A stretch of 64,000 nucleotides of DNA from Bradyrhizobium sediminis (GCF_018736085.1 NZ_CP076134.1:124001-188000), one strand, 5' to 3'. Shown: positions 36,529-46,480, numbered from the stretch's first letter. Numbers and translations: made by a program. The notes: a model not told the origin generated them from the letters alone.

Positions 36529-37314
36529 CTACACCGTCTTTTCCGGCCATCTGCACAAATCGTTGATCACGCACACCTCGCAGCGCGGCTTGCGCGCGAG
36601 GCAGGTGTAGCGGCCGTGCAGGATCAGCCAGTGATGCGCGTGCCGCATGAACTCAGGCGGAATCGCTTTCTCCAGCCCCAACTCCACTTCAAGCGGCGTG
36701 TTGCCGGGCGCCAGCCCGGTGCGGTTGCCGACGCGGAACACGTGGGTATCGACCGCCATGGTATGTTCACCAAAGGCCATGTTGAGCACGACGTTGGCGG
36801 TCTTGCGGCCGGCGCCCGGTAGCGTCTCGATCTCAGGCCGCGTGCGCGGCACCTCGCCGCCGAATTCGGCGATCAGCTTTTCCGAAAGTGCGATGACGTT
36901 CCGCGCCTTGTTGCGGTACAGCCCGATGGTCTTGATGTAGTCGCGCACCTTTTCCTCGCCGAGTTCGAGCATCTTTTGCGGCGTGTCGGCCACCGCAAAC
37001 AGCGCGCGCGTCGCCTTGTTGACGCCGGCGTCTGTCGCCTGCGCCGACAGCACCACGGCGACCAGCAGGGTGTAGGGGTTGAGGTGTTCGAGCTCGCCCT
37101 TCGGCTCGGGATTGACTTTGCGAAAGCGGCTGAAGGCCTCGTGCACCTCGGCGGCGGTCCAAGGTTTGATTTTGGGAGTCTTGATCTTGGAAGTCTTGAT
37201 CTTGGCCGTCTTCCCGGCGGCGCGCGCGGGCTTCGCTTTGGTTGCCGCTTTCTTGATGGGCTTTGGAACCGGAGATTTGGATTTGGGCCGGGGTCCGCGG
37301 GTGATTTTCGCCAT
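36529..37314 (-). CDS. nth: endonuclease III
   Basis: A 261-residue DNA glycosylase/AP lyase for oxidised pyrimidines. Start ATG 37314 (MAKITRGPRPK) is preferred; the open frame continues to 37593 but the upstream part lies over the divergent gene. A basic low-complexity N-terminal extension of about 45 residues precedes the core. The helix-hairpin-helix reads LPGAGRKTANVVLN, the catalytic Asp lies in VDTHVFRV, and the 4Fe-4S cluster Cys pattern ends CLARKPRCEVCVINDLC. The promoter is shared with the DUF2244 gene. Confidence 0.95.
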   Translation of the reverse strand: MAKITRGPRPKSKSPVPKPIKKAATKAKPARAAGKTAKIKTSKIKTPKIKPWTAAEVHEAFSRFRKVNPEPKGELEHLNPYTLLVAVVLSAQATDAGVNKATRALFAVADTPQKMLELGEEKVRDYIKTIGLYRNKARNVIALSEKLIAEFGGEVPRTRPEIETLPGAGRKTANVVLNMAFGEHTMAVDTHVFRVGNRTGLAPGNTPLEVELGLEKAIPPEFMRHAHHWLILHGRYTCLARKPRCEVCVINDLCRWPEKTV

Positions 37315-37336
37315 GATCCGGGTATACTGACACGCA

Positions 37337-37846
37337 ATGACCGCAGGCAACGATTTTGATGCGCAGCCCGAATTGTTTTCAGCGCTGCTGACGCCGCACC
37401 GCTCGTTGAGTCGCACCGGCTTTCTGGTGTTGATGATATTCCTCAGCGTGGTGAGCTTTGCGACCGGGCTGGCGTTTCTCCTGATGGGCGCGTGGCCGGT
37501 GTTCGGTTTCTTCGGCCTCGACGTGCTGGTGATCTGGTGGGCGTTCCGGATCAATTTCCGCCGCGCGCAGGCGAGCGAGGAAATCCGGATCACGCCATCG
37601 GAGCTGCGGGTGCGCCGGGTCAGCCACCGCGGTCACGTGGTCGAATGGGTGTTCAATCCCTTGTGGGTGCAGCTCGACCAGAAGACCCATGCCGAATTCG
37701 GCATCGAACGGCTCTATTTGGTCTCGAAAGGCCGTCGGGTGTCGATCGCGAGCTTCCTCGGGCCCGACGAAAAAGCCAGTTTTACCAAGGCCTTAGTGGC
37801 TGCGCTGCAGGCCGCCAAGCGCGGCCCGACCTATAATCCGGTCTGA
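37337..37846 (+). CDS. DUF2244 membrane protein
   Basis: A 169-residue protein of the DUF2244 family: TPHRSLSRTGFLVLMIFLSVVSFATGLAFLLMGAWPVFGFFGLDVLVIWWAF gives two membrane segments, followed by a cytosolic beta-rich domain (ITPSELRVRRVSHRGHVVEW, NPLWVQLDQ). The family pattern is common in alphaproteobacteria beside nth; no function is known. It is divergent from nth with 22 bp between the starts. Confidence 0.85.
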   Translation: MTAGNDFDAQPELFSALLTPHRSLSRTGFLVLMIFLSVVSFATGLAFLLMGAWPVFGFFGLDVLVIWWAFRINFRRAQASEEIRITPSELRVRRVSHRGHVVEWVFNPLWVQLDQKTHAEFGIERLYLVSKGRRVSIASFLGPDEKASFTKALVAALQAAKRGPTYNPV

Positions 37847-37867
37847 TGCGGGGAGATCGGAAATCGG

Positions 37868-38800
37868 GTGGTTTGGCCGCCGCGACCATCCTACATCAGG
37901 CCCATGATAAACCTCGCCATGAATGAGCACCGCCTCGCCAAACCGGGCCCCCAGAACGCCGCGCTGCGCGACTATGATTCGGTGCGGCGCGCCATCGCCT
38001 TCATCTCCGAACACTGGCGCACGCAGCCGACCATCGAAGCGATGGCGGATGCCGCCAGCGTGACGCCGGATGAGCTGCACCATCTGTTCCGCCGCTGGGC
38101 CGGACTGACGCCCAAGGCCTTCATGCAGGCGCTGACGCTCGATCACGCCAAGGGCCTGTTGCGCGATTCCGCCAGCGTGCTCGACGCCGCGCTCGAATCC
38201 GGGCTGTCGGGCCCGGGACGGCTGCACGATCTATTCGTCACCCATGAGGCGATGTCGCCGGGCGAATGGAAGAACGGCGGCGCCGGCATGACGCTGCGCT
38301 ACGGCTTCCATCCCTCGCCGTTCGGCACCGCGATCGTGATCGCCAGCGGCCGCGGCCTGGCCGGGCTTGCGTTCGCCGATCCGGGCGAGGAACCGGCCGC
38401 GCTCGCCGACATGCAGCGGCGCTGGCCACGCGCGACCTATCTCGAAGACCGCGACGGCACCTCGGCGCTGGCGCAGCGCGTGTTCGACACGCGGCTGTGG
38501 CGCGCCGACCAGCCGCTGCGCGTGGTCCTGATCGGCACCGACTTCGAGGTCCGGGTCTGGGAGACGCTGTTGAAAATCCCGATGGGCCGCGCGGTCTGCT
38601 ATTCGGACATCGCCAATAAGATCAACAGCCCGAAGGCGTCACGCGCCGTTGGTGCGGCGGTCGGGCGAAACCCGGTGTCGTTCGTGGTGCCCTGCCATCG
38701 CGCGCTCGGCAAGAGCGGCGCGCTGACCGGCTATCACTGGGGCATCACCCGCAAGCAGGCGATGCTGGGCTGGGAAGCCGGACAGGTCGGCGTGCATTAA
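37868..38800 (+). CDS. AraC-type HTH / methylated-DNA-cysteine methyltransferase fusion
   Basis: A 310-residue protein. Residues 30-130 are an AraC-like DNA-binding domain (ALRDYDSVRRAIAFISEHW...GLTPKAFMQAL), residues 135-305 the alkyltransferase with the acceptor-Cys motif VPCHRAL near residue 277. The N-terminal Zn-Cys phosphotriester domain of full Ada is absent. It removes O6-alkyl groups from guanine; the HTH suggests it also controls repair genes. M13 at 37904 is an alternative start. It starts 21 bp after the DUF2244 stop. Confidence 0.9.
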   Translation: MVWPPRPSYIRPMINLAMNEHRLAKPGPQNAALRDYDSVRRAIAFISEHWRTQPTIEAMADAASVTPDELHHLFRRWAGLTPKAFMQALTLDHAKGLLRDSASVLDAALESGLSGPGRLHDLFVTHEAMSPGEWKNGGAGMTLRYGFHPSPFGTAIVIASGRGLAGLAFADPGEEPAALADMQRRWPRATYLEDRDGTSALAQRVFDTRLWRADQPLRVVLIGTDFEVRVWETLLKIPMGRAVCYSDIANKINSPKASRAVGAAVGRNPVSFVVPCHRALGKSGALTGYHWGITRKQAMLGWEAGQVGVH

Positions 38801-39047
38801 CGGTCGTCGCCGTTAGGGTGGGCGAAGGCGCTCGCCGCGCGAGCAGGACGCCACTCGGCAGCGGTGCATCACCCGCGAGCAGGCGTTGCCTGCCCGGGAA
38901 GCAAGCAGGCAGCCCAAGTCAACGCCTTTGGCTGGCAATTCCAGCAAGCCGGGGCCGTTGCCATTCCCGGAATACCCGAGAGTGGCGATTGACGATCGCA
39001 AACCGATCGCTCACAACCACCTTGTCTAAACAGCGAAAGGTGGATTT
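38801..39047. other. intergenic region upstream of gpmI
   Basis: About 250 bp with no plausible gene. It contains GC-rich direct and inverted fragments (CTCGCCGCGCGAG, CTGCCCGGG...GCAGG) and a possible -35 TTGACG near 38988, but no clear -10 at the right distance. The sequence just before the gpmI ATG, GCGAAAGGTGG, is a plausible ribosome-binding site. Confidence 0.35.
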
Positions 39048-40568
39048 ATGCAAAAACGTCGTCCGGTGATGCTGGCTGTATTGGACGGCTGGGGCTGGCG
39101 CGAAGATCCGGCCGACAATGCTGTTCGTCAGGCTGACACACCGAATTTCAATCGTCTGTGGGCCGCTGGTCCGCACGCATTCTTGAATACGTCGGGACGG
39201 GATGTGGGCCTGCCCGATGGTCAGATGGGCAATTCCGAGGTCGGACATTTCAACATCGGCGCAGGCCGCATCGTGATGCAGGACTTGCCGCGGATCAACG
39301 ACGCGATTGCCTCCGGCAATATCAAATCCACCGAGGCGCTCCGCACCCTGATCCAAACGCTAAAACAGAGCGGCGGCACTTGCCATCTTATCGGCCTGAC
39401 CTCCCCGGGCGGAGTGCATTCGCATCAGGACCACGTCGCGGCACTGGCCGTCATCCTCACCGACAATGGCGTGCCTGCAGTCGTACACGCTCTCACGGAT
39501 GGACGCGATACGCCGCCGAAATCGGCGGCCGATGATTTGAAGCGGCTGGAGGCCGCGCTGCCGTCGTCGGTTCCCGTCGCCACAGTGATTGGGCGATACT
39601 ACGCGATGGATCGCGACAAACGCTGGGATCGCGTAGCCAGGGCCTATAACGCCATCGTTGAAGCCGAAGCCCCGCGATTCACCGACGCGCATTCAGCGAT
39701 CACTGCAGCGTATGCACACGACCTCACTGACGAGTTCGTTGAACCCTCGGTGATCGGCAATTACGCCGGCATCAGGGACGGCGACGGCGTGCTGTGCTTC
39801 AACTTTCGCGCCGATCGCGTGCGCGAGATTCTTGGCGCAATGCTCGATCCGTCATTTGCTGCTTTCCCGCGCAGGCGCAACGTCCGCTTCGCCGCCGCAG
39901 TCGGAATGACGCAATACAGCGAAGATCTGGACAAACTGATGCAGACGATCTTTCCGGCGCAGACGTTTCCGAACATTTTGGGGGAGGTCACTTCTGCCGC
40001 GAACCGCACACAATTGCGCATGGCCGAAACGGAGAAATATCCCCACGTCACCTATTTTCTCAACGGTGGGCGGGAGGAACCTTTTCCCGGCGAAGACCGC
40101 ATTATGGTGCCGTCGCCCAAGGTCGCAACCTATGACCTGCAACCGGAAATGTCGGCGCCTGAGTTGACGGCGAAAGCGGTGGAGGCGATCGACTCGGGCA
40201 AATACGACCTGATCGTCCTGAATTATGCCAATCCAGACATGGTGGGCCACTCGGGAAACCTGGCGGCCGCGATCAAAGCGGTCGAAGCAGTCGATGCCGG
40301 GCTCGGAAAGATCGCAGATGCGATTCAAAGAGCTGGTGGCGCGCTGCTGGTTACGGCCGACCACGGCAACTGCGAAATGATGCGCGACTCCAGGACTGGC
40401 GGCCCGCATACTTCCCACACAACGGGCCCGGTGCCGCTGTTGCTCCAGGGCGGCGGCGACGTGTCATTGGCGGATGGCCGACTGGCAGATATCGCCCCGA
40501 CATTGCTCGACCTGATGCAATTGCCGAAACCGGCGGAGATGACCGGCGCATCATTGCTGCGCCCATAG
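39048..40568 (+). CDS. gpmI: 2,3-bisphosphoglycerate-independent phosphoglycerate mutase
   Basis: A 506-residue Mn-dependent enzyme interconverting 3- and 2-phosphoglycerate in glycolysis and gluconeogenesis. The alkaline-phosphatase fold is seen in VLDGWGW (metal Asp 13), MGNSEVGHFNIGAGR (catalytic Ser 63), DGRDTPPKS, and the later metal motifs NYANPDMVGHSGN and TADHGNCEMM. Full length. The 3' end is followed 19 bp later by the IS5-type element, which leaves the gene intact. Confidence 0.96.
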   Translation: MQKRRPVMLAVLDGWGWREDPADNAVRQADTPNFNRLWAAGPHAFLNTSGRDVGLPDGQMGNSEVGHFNIGAGRIVMQDLPRINDAIASGNIKSTEALRTLIQTLKQSGGTCHLIGLTSPGGVHSHQDHVAALAVILTDNGVPAVVHALTDGRDTPPKSAADDLKRLEAALPSSVPVATVIGRYYAMDRDKRWDRVARAYNAIVEAEAPRFTDAHSAITAAYAHDLTDEFVEPSVIGNYAGIRDGDGVLCFNFRADRVREILGAMLDPSFAAFPRRRNVRFAAAVGMTQYSEDLDKLMQTIFPAQTFPNILGEVTSAANRTQLRMAETEKYPHVTYFLNGGREEPFPGEDRIMVPSPKVATYDLQPEMSAPELTAKAVEAIDSGKYDLIVLNYANPDMVGHSGNLAAAIKAVEAVDAGLGKIADAIQRAGGALLVTADHGNCEMMRDSRTGGPHTSHTTGPVPLLLQGGGDVSLADGRLADIAPTLLDLMQLPKPAEMTGASLLRP

Positions 40569-40587
40569 AAGAGAAACGATGCTCTAG

Positions 40588-41873
40588 CAGTCTGCTGAAA
40601 AACCTTGAAATGGAGAGTTTTCGTATTGTCGCCGGTCGTTGTTGGGGCGGCGCGGTGGAGTTGGATGTAATTTTCTAGTCTGGTGTTGGGTGTACCCTGA
40701 CGCCGGGTGGCTAAGCGGCAAGCAGTTTGGGAATGCGGATCAGGTTATAGGCGATCAGATTGAGCAGGAAGTCGGCGGCGACGCGGCCGATGCCACGATG
40801 TTTGGTCTTGCGCATGGTGCCATGCTGCTTGCCCCATCCGAAAATGCACTCGACCATCGCCCGGCGCGATTGCGACATGCCGTACCCCGAATGCCGCGTG
40901 GTTCGTTCGTCGATGGCGCTGTTGCGGTTCTTGCCGGTTTTGGTGACGGCCTGGTTCTGTGTCACATGCGGCGTCACGCCGATGGCGCGAAGATTGGCGA
41001 CGTGATCGGCCGTATCGTACGCCTTGTCCTCACCGACCGTGATGCGGCGGCCTGCGGCTTTGCGTCTCGCCTTCAGCATAGTCTCCGAAGCCCGGCGTTC
41101 GGCGGTGCCATTGGCATGCGTGACCCTGCCGGCCACCGCCAGCCCATGCCGGTTCTCCATGGTGGCGTGGCCCATATAGCAAAGCTTGGCCTCCCGTCCG
41201 GCCGCCTTGCGATAAAGCCTGCTGTCCGGGTCGCTGGTACTCGCATGGGTGTCGTTCTTGCGCTTCTGGCCGTGGAAGTTGGCGCCGTCATCATCGTCAC
41301 CGCTGCCGTCCTTGGGGCGAAAGCTCTTCTGTGACGCCCAGGCTTCGATCAGCGTTCCATCCACCGAGAAGTGCTCGTCCGACAGCAGCGGCTTGACCTG
41401 CGGATGGTTCAGAAGCCTGGTCATGAACTTCGTGAACACATCGCCGTTCTGCAGCCGCTCCCGGTTCTTGGTGAAAGTGGTCGGGTCCCAGACCGGATCG
41501 TCCGGCGACAGCCCCACGAACCAGCGATACAAAAGATTGTAGTCCAGTTGCTCCATCAACTGGCGTTCCGAGCGGATGCCGTAGAACACCTGCAGCAGCA
41601 AGGCGCTCAGCAATTGCTCTGGAGGGATCGAAGGACGTCCCTCGCTGGCGTACAACCTCCCAAGGCTGCGGTTCAAATCACTCAAAACATCCCGGACAAG
41701 TTCCCGGACCTTCCGCAGCGGGTGGTTCGCTGGCACACGCCTGTCCGGCGCAATGTACGAAAACAGGCCGCCCTGATCCGTAAACCTGCCGCGCATGATC
41801 GCCTCCGCCGATTCGAGATGATAAAGTGAATCATCAAGCACCCTCCGTGGCGAGGGGGTTCTTCAGCAGACTG
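40588..41873. mobile_element. IS5-family insertion sequence (1286 bp)
   Basis: The ends are 17-bp inverted repeats, CAGTCTGCTGAAAAACC at 40588-40604 and its reverse complement with one mismatch at 41857-41873. It is flanked by a CTAG target duplication at 40584-40587 and 41874-41877, a 4-bp duplication as in IS5. It carries one intact transposase. The right-hand CTAG supplies the TAG stop of dapB, so the insertion occurred exactly at that stop codon. Confidence 0.92.
40711..41796 (-). CDS. IS5-family transposase
   Basis: A 361-residue DDE transposase; ATG 41796 (MRGRFTDQGGLF) is chosen and the frame is open to 41841. The catalytic triad is placed near residue 146 (HFSVDGT), 261 (GEDKAYD) and 316 (MVECIFGW), with the IS5-type E-region. 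No frameshift or stop interrupts it, so the element may be active. It is read in the same direction as dapB, so dapB transcripts can pass into it. Confidence 0.93.
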   Translation of the reverse strand: MRGRFTDQGGLFSYIAPDRRVPANHPLRKVRELVRDVLSDLNRSLGRLYASEGRPSIPPEQLLSALLLQVFYGIRSERQLMEQLDYNLLYRWFVGLSPDDPVWDPTTFTKNRERLQNGDVFTKFMTRLLNHPQVKPLLSDEHFSVDGTLIEAWASQKSFRPKDGSGDDDDGANFHGQKRKNDTHASTSDPDSRLYRKAAGREAKLCYMGHATMENRHGLAVAGRVTHANGTAERRASETMLKARRKAAGRRITVGEDKAYDTADHVANLRAIGVTPHVTQNQAVTKTGKNRNSAIDERTTRHSGYGMSQSRRAMVECIFGWGKQHGTMRKTKHRGIGRVAADFLLNLIAYNLIRIPKLLAA

Positions 41874-42689
41874 CTAGAAGTCACCAAGCCCGAGCACGTC
41901 GGCCATCGAATACAGGCCGGGCTTCTTTTCGCGCGCCCACAGCGCGGCCTTGATGGCGCCTTGCGCGAACATGGTCCGGTCCTCGGCCCGGTGCGTCAGC
42001 TCGATGCGTTCCATCTTGCCTGCGAAAATCACGCTATGATCGCCGGTGACGGTGCCGCCGCGCAACGAGGCAAAGCCGATATCGCCCGGGCGCCGCGCGC
42101 CGGTGATGCCGTCGCGGCCCCGGGCCGAGTGGGCCTGGAGCGTGATGTTGCGGCCGGCGGCCGCCGCCTCGCCCAGCATCAAGGCGGTGCCCGACGGCGC
42201 GTCGATCTTGGCCCGGTGATGCATTTCCAGGATTTCGATGTCGAAGCTGTCATCCAGCGACTGCGCCACGCGCTTGACCAGCGCCGCCAGCAGATTGACC
42301 CCGAGGCTCATATTGCCCGACTTGACCACGGTCGCGCGCGAGGTGACGCTCTTGATGACGGCGTCATCCGATGCCGAAAGACCTGTCGTGCCGATGACGT
42401 GGACCAGGCCGCGCTGGGCGGCGATCGCAACATTGGCGATGGTGGCGCCGGGCACGGTGAAATCCAGGATGCCGTCGGCGTTGGCCGACAGCGACCACAG
42501 GTCGGCCGAGAGCTTCACGCCGTTCTCGGGCAGGCCGGCGAGCACGCCGGCATCCTTGTCCAATAGCGCCGAGCCGGGCGCCTCCAGCGCCCCGGTGAGC
42601 ACCGCGCCCGGAGTCTCCGAGATGACGCGCGTCAGCGTGCGGCCCATGCGGCCGCCGGCCCCCGCAACGATCAGACGCATGTCGGCCAT
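41874..42689 (-). CDS. dapB: 4-hydroxy-tetrahydrodipicolinate reductase
   Basis: A 271-residue NAD(P)H reductase in lysine and meso-diaminopimelate synthesis. It has the N-terminal [10 protein letters not shown] nucleotide-binding motif and the catalytic [15 protein letters not shown] motif near residue 155. The last codons read GGT GAC TTC TAG, where CTAG is also the target duplication of the IS5 element; the gene therefore keeps its full length. ATG 42680 is an alternative start. Confidence 0.95.
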   Translation of the reverse strand: MADMRLIVAGAGGRMGRTLTRVISETPGAVLTGALEAPGSALLDKDAGVLAGLPENGVKLSADLWSLSANADGILDFTVPGATIANVAIAAQRGLVHVIGTTGLSASDDAVIKSVTSRATVVKSGNMSLGVNLLAALVKRVAQSLDDSFDIEILEMHHRAKIDAPSGTALMLGEAAAAGRNITLQAHSARGRDGITGARRPGDIGFASLRGGTVTGDHSVIFAGKMERIELTHRAEDRTMFAQGAIKAALWAREKKPGLYSMADVLGLGDF

Positions 42690-42754
42690 GGCTCCACCTC
42701 TCTACGCCCTATAGCGGGCGCAGGCCGTTCCGGCAACCAATCAGGCCCGAGAGA

Positions 42755-43057
42755 TCAGGGCTGCGGGCCGTCATAACCTTCGATCACGATGAGATCGGCG
42801 ATCGAATGCGGCTGCCGCACCTTGATGTTTTGCTGATATTCCGGTGACCGATAGCAGGCCAGCGCCGTCTCGTAATCGGCAAATTCAATCACGACGTTGC
42901 GCGAGCGGCTCTCACCTTCCACACCGGTGAACCTGCCGCCGCGCACGACATAGCGCCCGCCGAATTTATTGAAGATCGCCGGATTGGCCGCCGCGTAGGC
43001 CTTGTAGCCTTCCTCATTATGAACGTCGACGCGCCCGATCCAGTAGCCCTTTGCCAT
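42755..43057 (-). CDS. DUF1330-family protein
   Basis: A 100-residue ferredoxin-like-fold protein: KGYWIGRVDVHNEEGYKAYAAANPAIFNKFGGRYVVRGG followed by RNVVIEFADYETALACYRSPEYQ, the DUF1330 pattern. ATG 43057 is preferred because AGAGGG precedes it. Function is unknown; it lies between pyrF and dapB on the same strand, with a small repeat fragment upstream. Confidence 0.88.
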   Translation of the reverse strand: MAKGYWIGRVDVHNEEGYKAYAAANPAIFNKFGGRYVVRGGRFTGVEGESRSRNVVIEFADYETALACYRSPEYQQNIKVRQPHSIADLIVIEGYDGPQP

Positions 43058-43158
43058 CTGCGTTTTTCCCTCTTTGTTGTTAGAAGAAGCAAGTTCGATC
43101 ACCTCACCCAAAGGGAGAGGGAGCGCACTTCCGATGCCGGGACACCGGCCAAGACCTT

Positions 43159-43869
43159 TCAGCCCAGCGCCTGCTTGATCTCGGCCTGGATGGACTCTGC
43201 CGCGGCCCTGGGGTCACCGGCTTCGACGACCGGCCGTCCGACCACGAGATAATCCGCTCCCGCCGCGACGGCGCGGGCCGGCGTCATGATGCGCTTCTGG
43301 TCGCCGGCCGCGCTGCCGGCGGGCCGGATGCCGGGGGTGACCAAGTTCATCCGGTGGCCGACGATCTTGCGCAGGGCGGCCGCCTCCTCGGGCGAACAGA
43401 CGAGGCCGTCGACGCCGAGCACCTGGGCCTGCTGGGCGCGGGCCTCGACCAGGTCGGAGACACTGAGCCGGTAGCCGGCGGCGTGCAGATCGCCGTCGTC
43501 ATAGGAGGTCAGCACGGTGACGGCCAGAATCTTCAGCCCCGAACCGCCGCGCGCCTCGACCGCCGCCTTCATGGTCTGCGGATAGGCGTGCACGGTGAGG
43601 AACGTCGCGCCCAGTTTGGCGATGCTCTCGACGCCGCGCGCCACGGTGTTGCCGATGTCGTGCAGCTTGAGATCGATGAAGACTTTCTTGCCCTGGTCCG
43701 CGAGCTGGCGGACCAGCGGCAGTCCGCCGGCATAAGCGAGCTGATAGCCGATCTTGTAGAAGGTCACGCTGTCGCCGAGCCGGGCAACCATCGCCTCCGC
43801 CGCCGTGACGCTCGCCAGGTCGAGCGCCACGATCAGGCGGTCGCGGGGGATGATTTCGGAAGGCTGCAT
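43159..43869 (-). CDS. pyrF: orotidine 5'-phosphate decarboxylase
   Basis: A 236-residue TIM-barrel enzyme, the last step of UMP synthesis. [10 protein letters not shown] near residue 12 and the catalytic [13 protein letters not shown] near residue 65 identify it, as does the phosphate-binding TPGIRP and LVVGRPV. It starts six bases after the FMN reductase stop, in the same operon. Confidence 0.96.
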   Translation of the reverse strand: MQPSEIIPRDRLIVALDLASVTAAEAMVARLGDSVTFYKIGYQLAYAGGLPLVRQLADQGKKVFIDLKLHDIGNTVARGVESIAKLGATFLTVHAYPQTMKAAVEARGGSGLKILAVTVLTSYDDGDLHAAGYRLSVSDLVEARAQQAQVLGVDGLVCSPEEAAALRKIVGHRMNLVTPGIRPAGSAAGDQKRIMTPARAVAAGADYLVVGRPVVEAGDPRAAAESIQAEIKQALG

Positions 43870-43875
43870 GTCACC

Positions 43876-44454
43876 TCACATCATGCGCTGGGAAATGTCG
43901 ATCAGCTGCCGCGCCAGCGCGCCCATCGCCTCGATATCGGCCGGATGCTTCAGCCTGTCCATATCATCATAGGCAGCAGAGGCGAACGGCAGCGCGAGCT
44001 GGTTGGGAATGACCAGGGCATGGCAGGCGGTCAGGATCAGCCGCAGCGCCGCCAGGCATCGCACGCCGCCGAGCCGGTTTTCGGAAGCAGCCGCAATCGC
44101 AAAGGCGCGGCCGCGAAACACCTCGCCGCGGGTTTCGTGGCTGTCCTGCACCCGGCTCACCCAGTCGATGGCATTCTTGACCAGCGGCGGCACCGACGAA
44201 TTGTATTCCGGCGACACGATGAGAACGCCGTGATGCGCCGACATCATGCGCTTGAGATTGACCGCGTTCTTCGGCACGCCGGATCTGGTCTGCAGGTCGC
44301 CGTCGTAGATCGGCAGCGGAAAATCCGACAGCGATATGCGCGTGACTTCGGCGCCCGCTTGCGCCAGTTCATGGGCCGCCGCCGCCGCAAGCTTCGCGTT
44401 GAGCGAGCCGGTGCGAAGCGAGCCGGGGATCACGAGGATTTTCAGCGCGGACAT
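43876..44454 (-). CDS. NADPH-dependent FMN reductase-family protein
   Basis: A 192-residue flavodoxin-fold protein. It opens KILVIPGSLRTGSLNAKLAAAAA (the flavin phosphate loop) and contains VSPEYNSSVPPLVKNAIDWVSR near residue 85, the family signature. Relatives reduce quinones, azo dyes or chromate. It is translated with pyrF behind it. Confidence 0.9.
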   Translation of the reverse strand: MSALKILVIPGSLRTGSLNAKLAAAAAHELAQAGAEVTRISLSDFPLPIYDGDLQTRSGVPKNAVNLKRMMSAHHGVLIVSPEYNSSVPPLVKNAIDWVSRVQDSHETRGEVFRGRAFAIAAASENRLGGVRCLAALRLILTACHALVIPNQLALPFASAAYDDMDRLKHPADIEAMGALARQLIDISQRMM

Positions 44455-44505
44455 CGGCCAATCGCAAAAAGGGCGAACCGGCGCTCCAAACGCGCCAGAG
44501 AAGGA

Positions 44506-45105
44506 TCAGCCCTTGCGATACACCCAGACACGGGCCGGCGGAAGGTTCATCCAGATGCGCTCGGACGCCTCTGTGGACACGCCCGGCAGCGATTTCGGAA
44601 TCGGCGGCACCACCGAATAGGTGAACTGCACGAACGGCGCGCCCGGCGCCAGCGCCGCAAAGGCGTCGCGAATCAGCTTCAGCCGCGTCAGCATCGGCTT
44701 GGTCACCAGCGGAAGACCGGACACCACCGCAGCGGCCGGGACCTTGAGAACGTCCCACAGCGAGTCGCGGAGCGTGTAGGCATCGCCCTGCACGATGGTT
44801 GCTTGCGGATAGCGGTCGCGCAGCAGCGCGCAGAAGCCCGGATTATATTCGACCAGCACGAGGCGTTTCTGATCGACGCCGTGCTCGATCAGCGCGTTGG
44901 TGATCGCTCCGGTGCCGGGCCCGAGTTCGACCACCGGCGCCGACGAATCGACGTCGACATACTGCGCCATGGTGCGGGCCAGGATTTTTCCCGAGGGCAT
45001 CACCGCGCCCATATGCAGCGGCTTTTCGATCCATGACCGAAGAAAGCGAACCTCATCGTCGAGACGAGGCTTCTTCAACGCACGCACGGACGATTGCAAA
45101 GGCAT
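44506..45105 (-). CDS. pmtA: phospholipid N-methyltransferase-like protein (PmtA type)
   Basis: A 199-residue SAM-dependent methyltransferase with the binding motif VVELGPGTGAIT near residue 58, preceded by VRFLRSWIEKPLHMGAVMPSG, as in the Sinorhizobium-type phosphatidylethanolamine methylases of rhizobia, which make phosphatidylcholine. KsgA-like rRNA methylases share this fold, so the substrate is inferred. It lies just downstream of dnaJ on the same strand. Confidence 0.7.
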   Translation of the reverse strand: MPLQSSVRALKKPRLDDEVRFLRSWIEKPLHMGAVMPSGKILARTMAQYVDVDSSAPVVELGPGTGAITNALIEHGVDQKRLVLVEYNPGFCALLRDRYPQATIVQGDAYTLRDSLWDVLKVPAAAVVSGLPLVTKPMLTRLKLIRDAFAALAPGAPFVQFTYSVVPPIPKSLPGVSTEASERIWMNLPPARVWVYRKG

Positions 45106-45123
45106 TGTCGCTACCAGGCGGGA

Positions 45124-45141
45124 CCCGCGCGTCTGCGCGGG
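45124..45141. repeat. GC hairpin upstream of pmtA
   Basis: CCCGCGC (45124-45130), loop GTCT, GCGCGGG (45135-45141), a member of the dispersed palindromes. It lies between dnaJ (stop 45205) and pmtA (start 45105), where it can end dnaJ transcripts. Confidence 0.5.
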
Positions 45142-45204
45142 ACTGTCAGAAAATAGTCATAAAGAGGTATAGGTCGCAACCGAAACGGTCAAGCCGAAGA
45201 GTCG

Positions 45205-46338
45205 CTACGGGCTGGCGCGATTTCCGAAGAAGTCCTTGACCTTAGTGAAGAAACCGGCCGCTTCCGGCTGCGTCGCGCCGGAAGATAATTTTTCGAACTC
45301 GGCCAGCAGCTCCTGCTGCTTCTTGGTGAGATTCTGCGGCGTTTCGACCACGACCTGGACATACATGTCCCCGGTCTGGCGCGAACGGAGCACCGGCATG
45401 CCCTTTGATGCGATGCGAAAGCGCCGGCCGGACTGGGTCCCGGAGGGTACTTTCACCTTGGTCTTGCCCTTGTCGATGGTCGGCACCTCGAATTCGCCGC
45501 CCAGCGCCGCCGTCACCATCGAGACCGGGACGCGGCAGTGCAGATCGGCGCCGTCGCGCTGAAAGAACTCGTGGGTGGCCAGCGAGAGGAAAATGTAGAG
45601 GTCGCCCGGCGGCCCGCCGCGGACGCCGGCCTCGCCCTCGCCGGCGAGCCGGATGCGGGTGCCGTCCTCGACGCCCTGCGGAATATTGACCGACAGGGTC
45701 CGGTCGCGCGTCACCCGGCCCGAACCGGTGCAGGACGGACAGGGGTCCTCGATCATCTGGCCGCGGCCCTGACAGCCCGGGCAGGTCCGTTCCAGGGTGA
45801 AGAAGCCCTGCGCCTGCCGCACCCGGCCCGCCCCGCCGCAGGTCGAGCAGGCCTTCGGCTTGGTGCCGGCCTTGGCGCCGGTGCCCGAGCAGGATTCGCA
45901 GGTCACCGAAACCGGAATCTCGATCTGCGCGGTCTTGCCGAGGAAAGCCTCCTCGAGCGTGATTTCCATGTTGTAACGCAGGTCCTGGCCGCGCTCACGG
46001 CCGCCGCGCCCGCGCTGGCCGGCCATGCCGAACAGGTCTTCGAAAATGTCGGAGAAGGACGAAGCGAAGCCGGCGCCGAAACCGGGGCCGCCGCCGCCAT
46101 GGCCCTGCTCGAACGCCGCATGGCCAAAGCGGTCATAGGCGGCGCGCTTGTCGCCGTCTTTGAGGACTTCGTAGGCTTCGTTGATTTCCTTGAACTTGAT
46201 CTCGCTCGAGGCATCGCCCGGATTCTTGTCCGGATGCCATTTCATCGCCAGCTTGCGGAACGCCGCCTTGAGCTTGGACTCGTCCGCGTTCCGCTCAACT
46301 TCCAGGGTTTCGTAGTAGCAGCGCTTGGTGCTGGACAT
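45205..46338 (-). CDS. dnaJ: chaperone DnaJ
   Basis: A 377-residue J-protein. J domain (residues 1-70, HPD motif in WHPDKNPG), Gly/Phe-rich linker ([12 protein letters not shown]), four CxxCxGxG zinc repeats ([32 protein letters not shown]) and the C-terminal substrate-binding domain. It activates DnaK's ATPase and delivers substrates. It lies downstream of dnaK with 142 bp between and no clear heat-shock promoter in that gap. Confidence 0.96.
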   Translation of the reverse strand: MSSTKRCYYETLEVERNADESKLKAAFRKLAMKWHPDKNPGDASSEIKFKEINEAYEVLKDGDKRAAYDRFGHAAFEQGHGGGGPGFGAGFASSFSDIFEDLFGMAGQRGRGGRERGQDLRYNMEITLEEAFLGKTAQIEIPVSVTCESCSGTGAKAGTKPKACSTCGGAGRVRQAQGFFTLERTCPGCQGRGQMIEDPCPSCTGSGRVTRDRTLSVNIPQGVEDGTRIRLAGEGEAGVRGGPPGDLYIFLSLATHEFFQRDGADLHCRVPVSMVTAALGGEFEVPTIDKGKTKVKVPSGTQSGRRFRIASKGMPVLRSRQTGDMYVQVVVETPQNLTKKQQELLAEFEKLSSGATQPEAAGFFTKVKDFFGNRASP

Positions 46339-46480
46339 CCGTCAGATCCGCCAGAAGTTCGTTCTCATTCCGAAAGCATGCGTCACGAAGGATGCAGCCT
46401 CCGGCTTAACGAAAAATGACCCCCATCCCTGGAGACGCAACCCGCGTGCTCTTTGGAATGAGGGCCATGGTGACAACCGT

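Noticed and set aside
38988..39020. sigma-70 promoter of gpmI from TTGACG
   Set aside because: No acceptable -10 hexamer lies 16-18 bases downstream.
40711..41841. Transposase start at 41841
   Set aside because: The first 15 residues lie almost at the element end and have no family similarity; MRGRFTDQGG at 41796 is the usual start.
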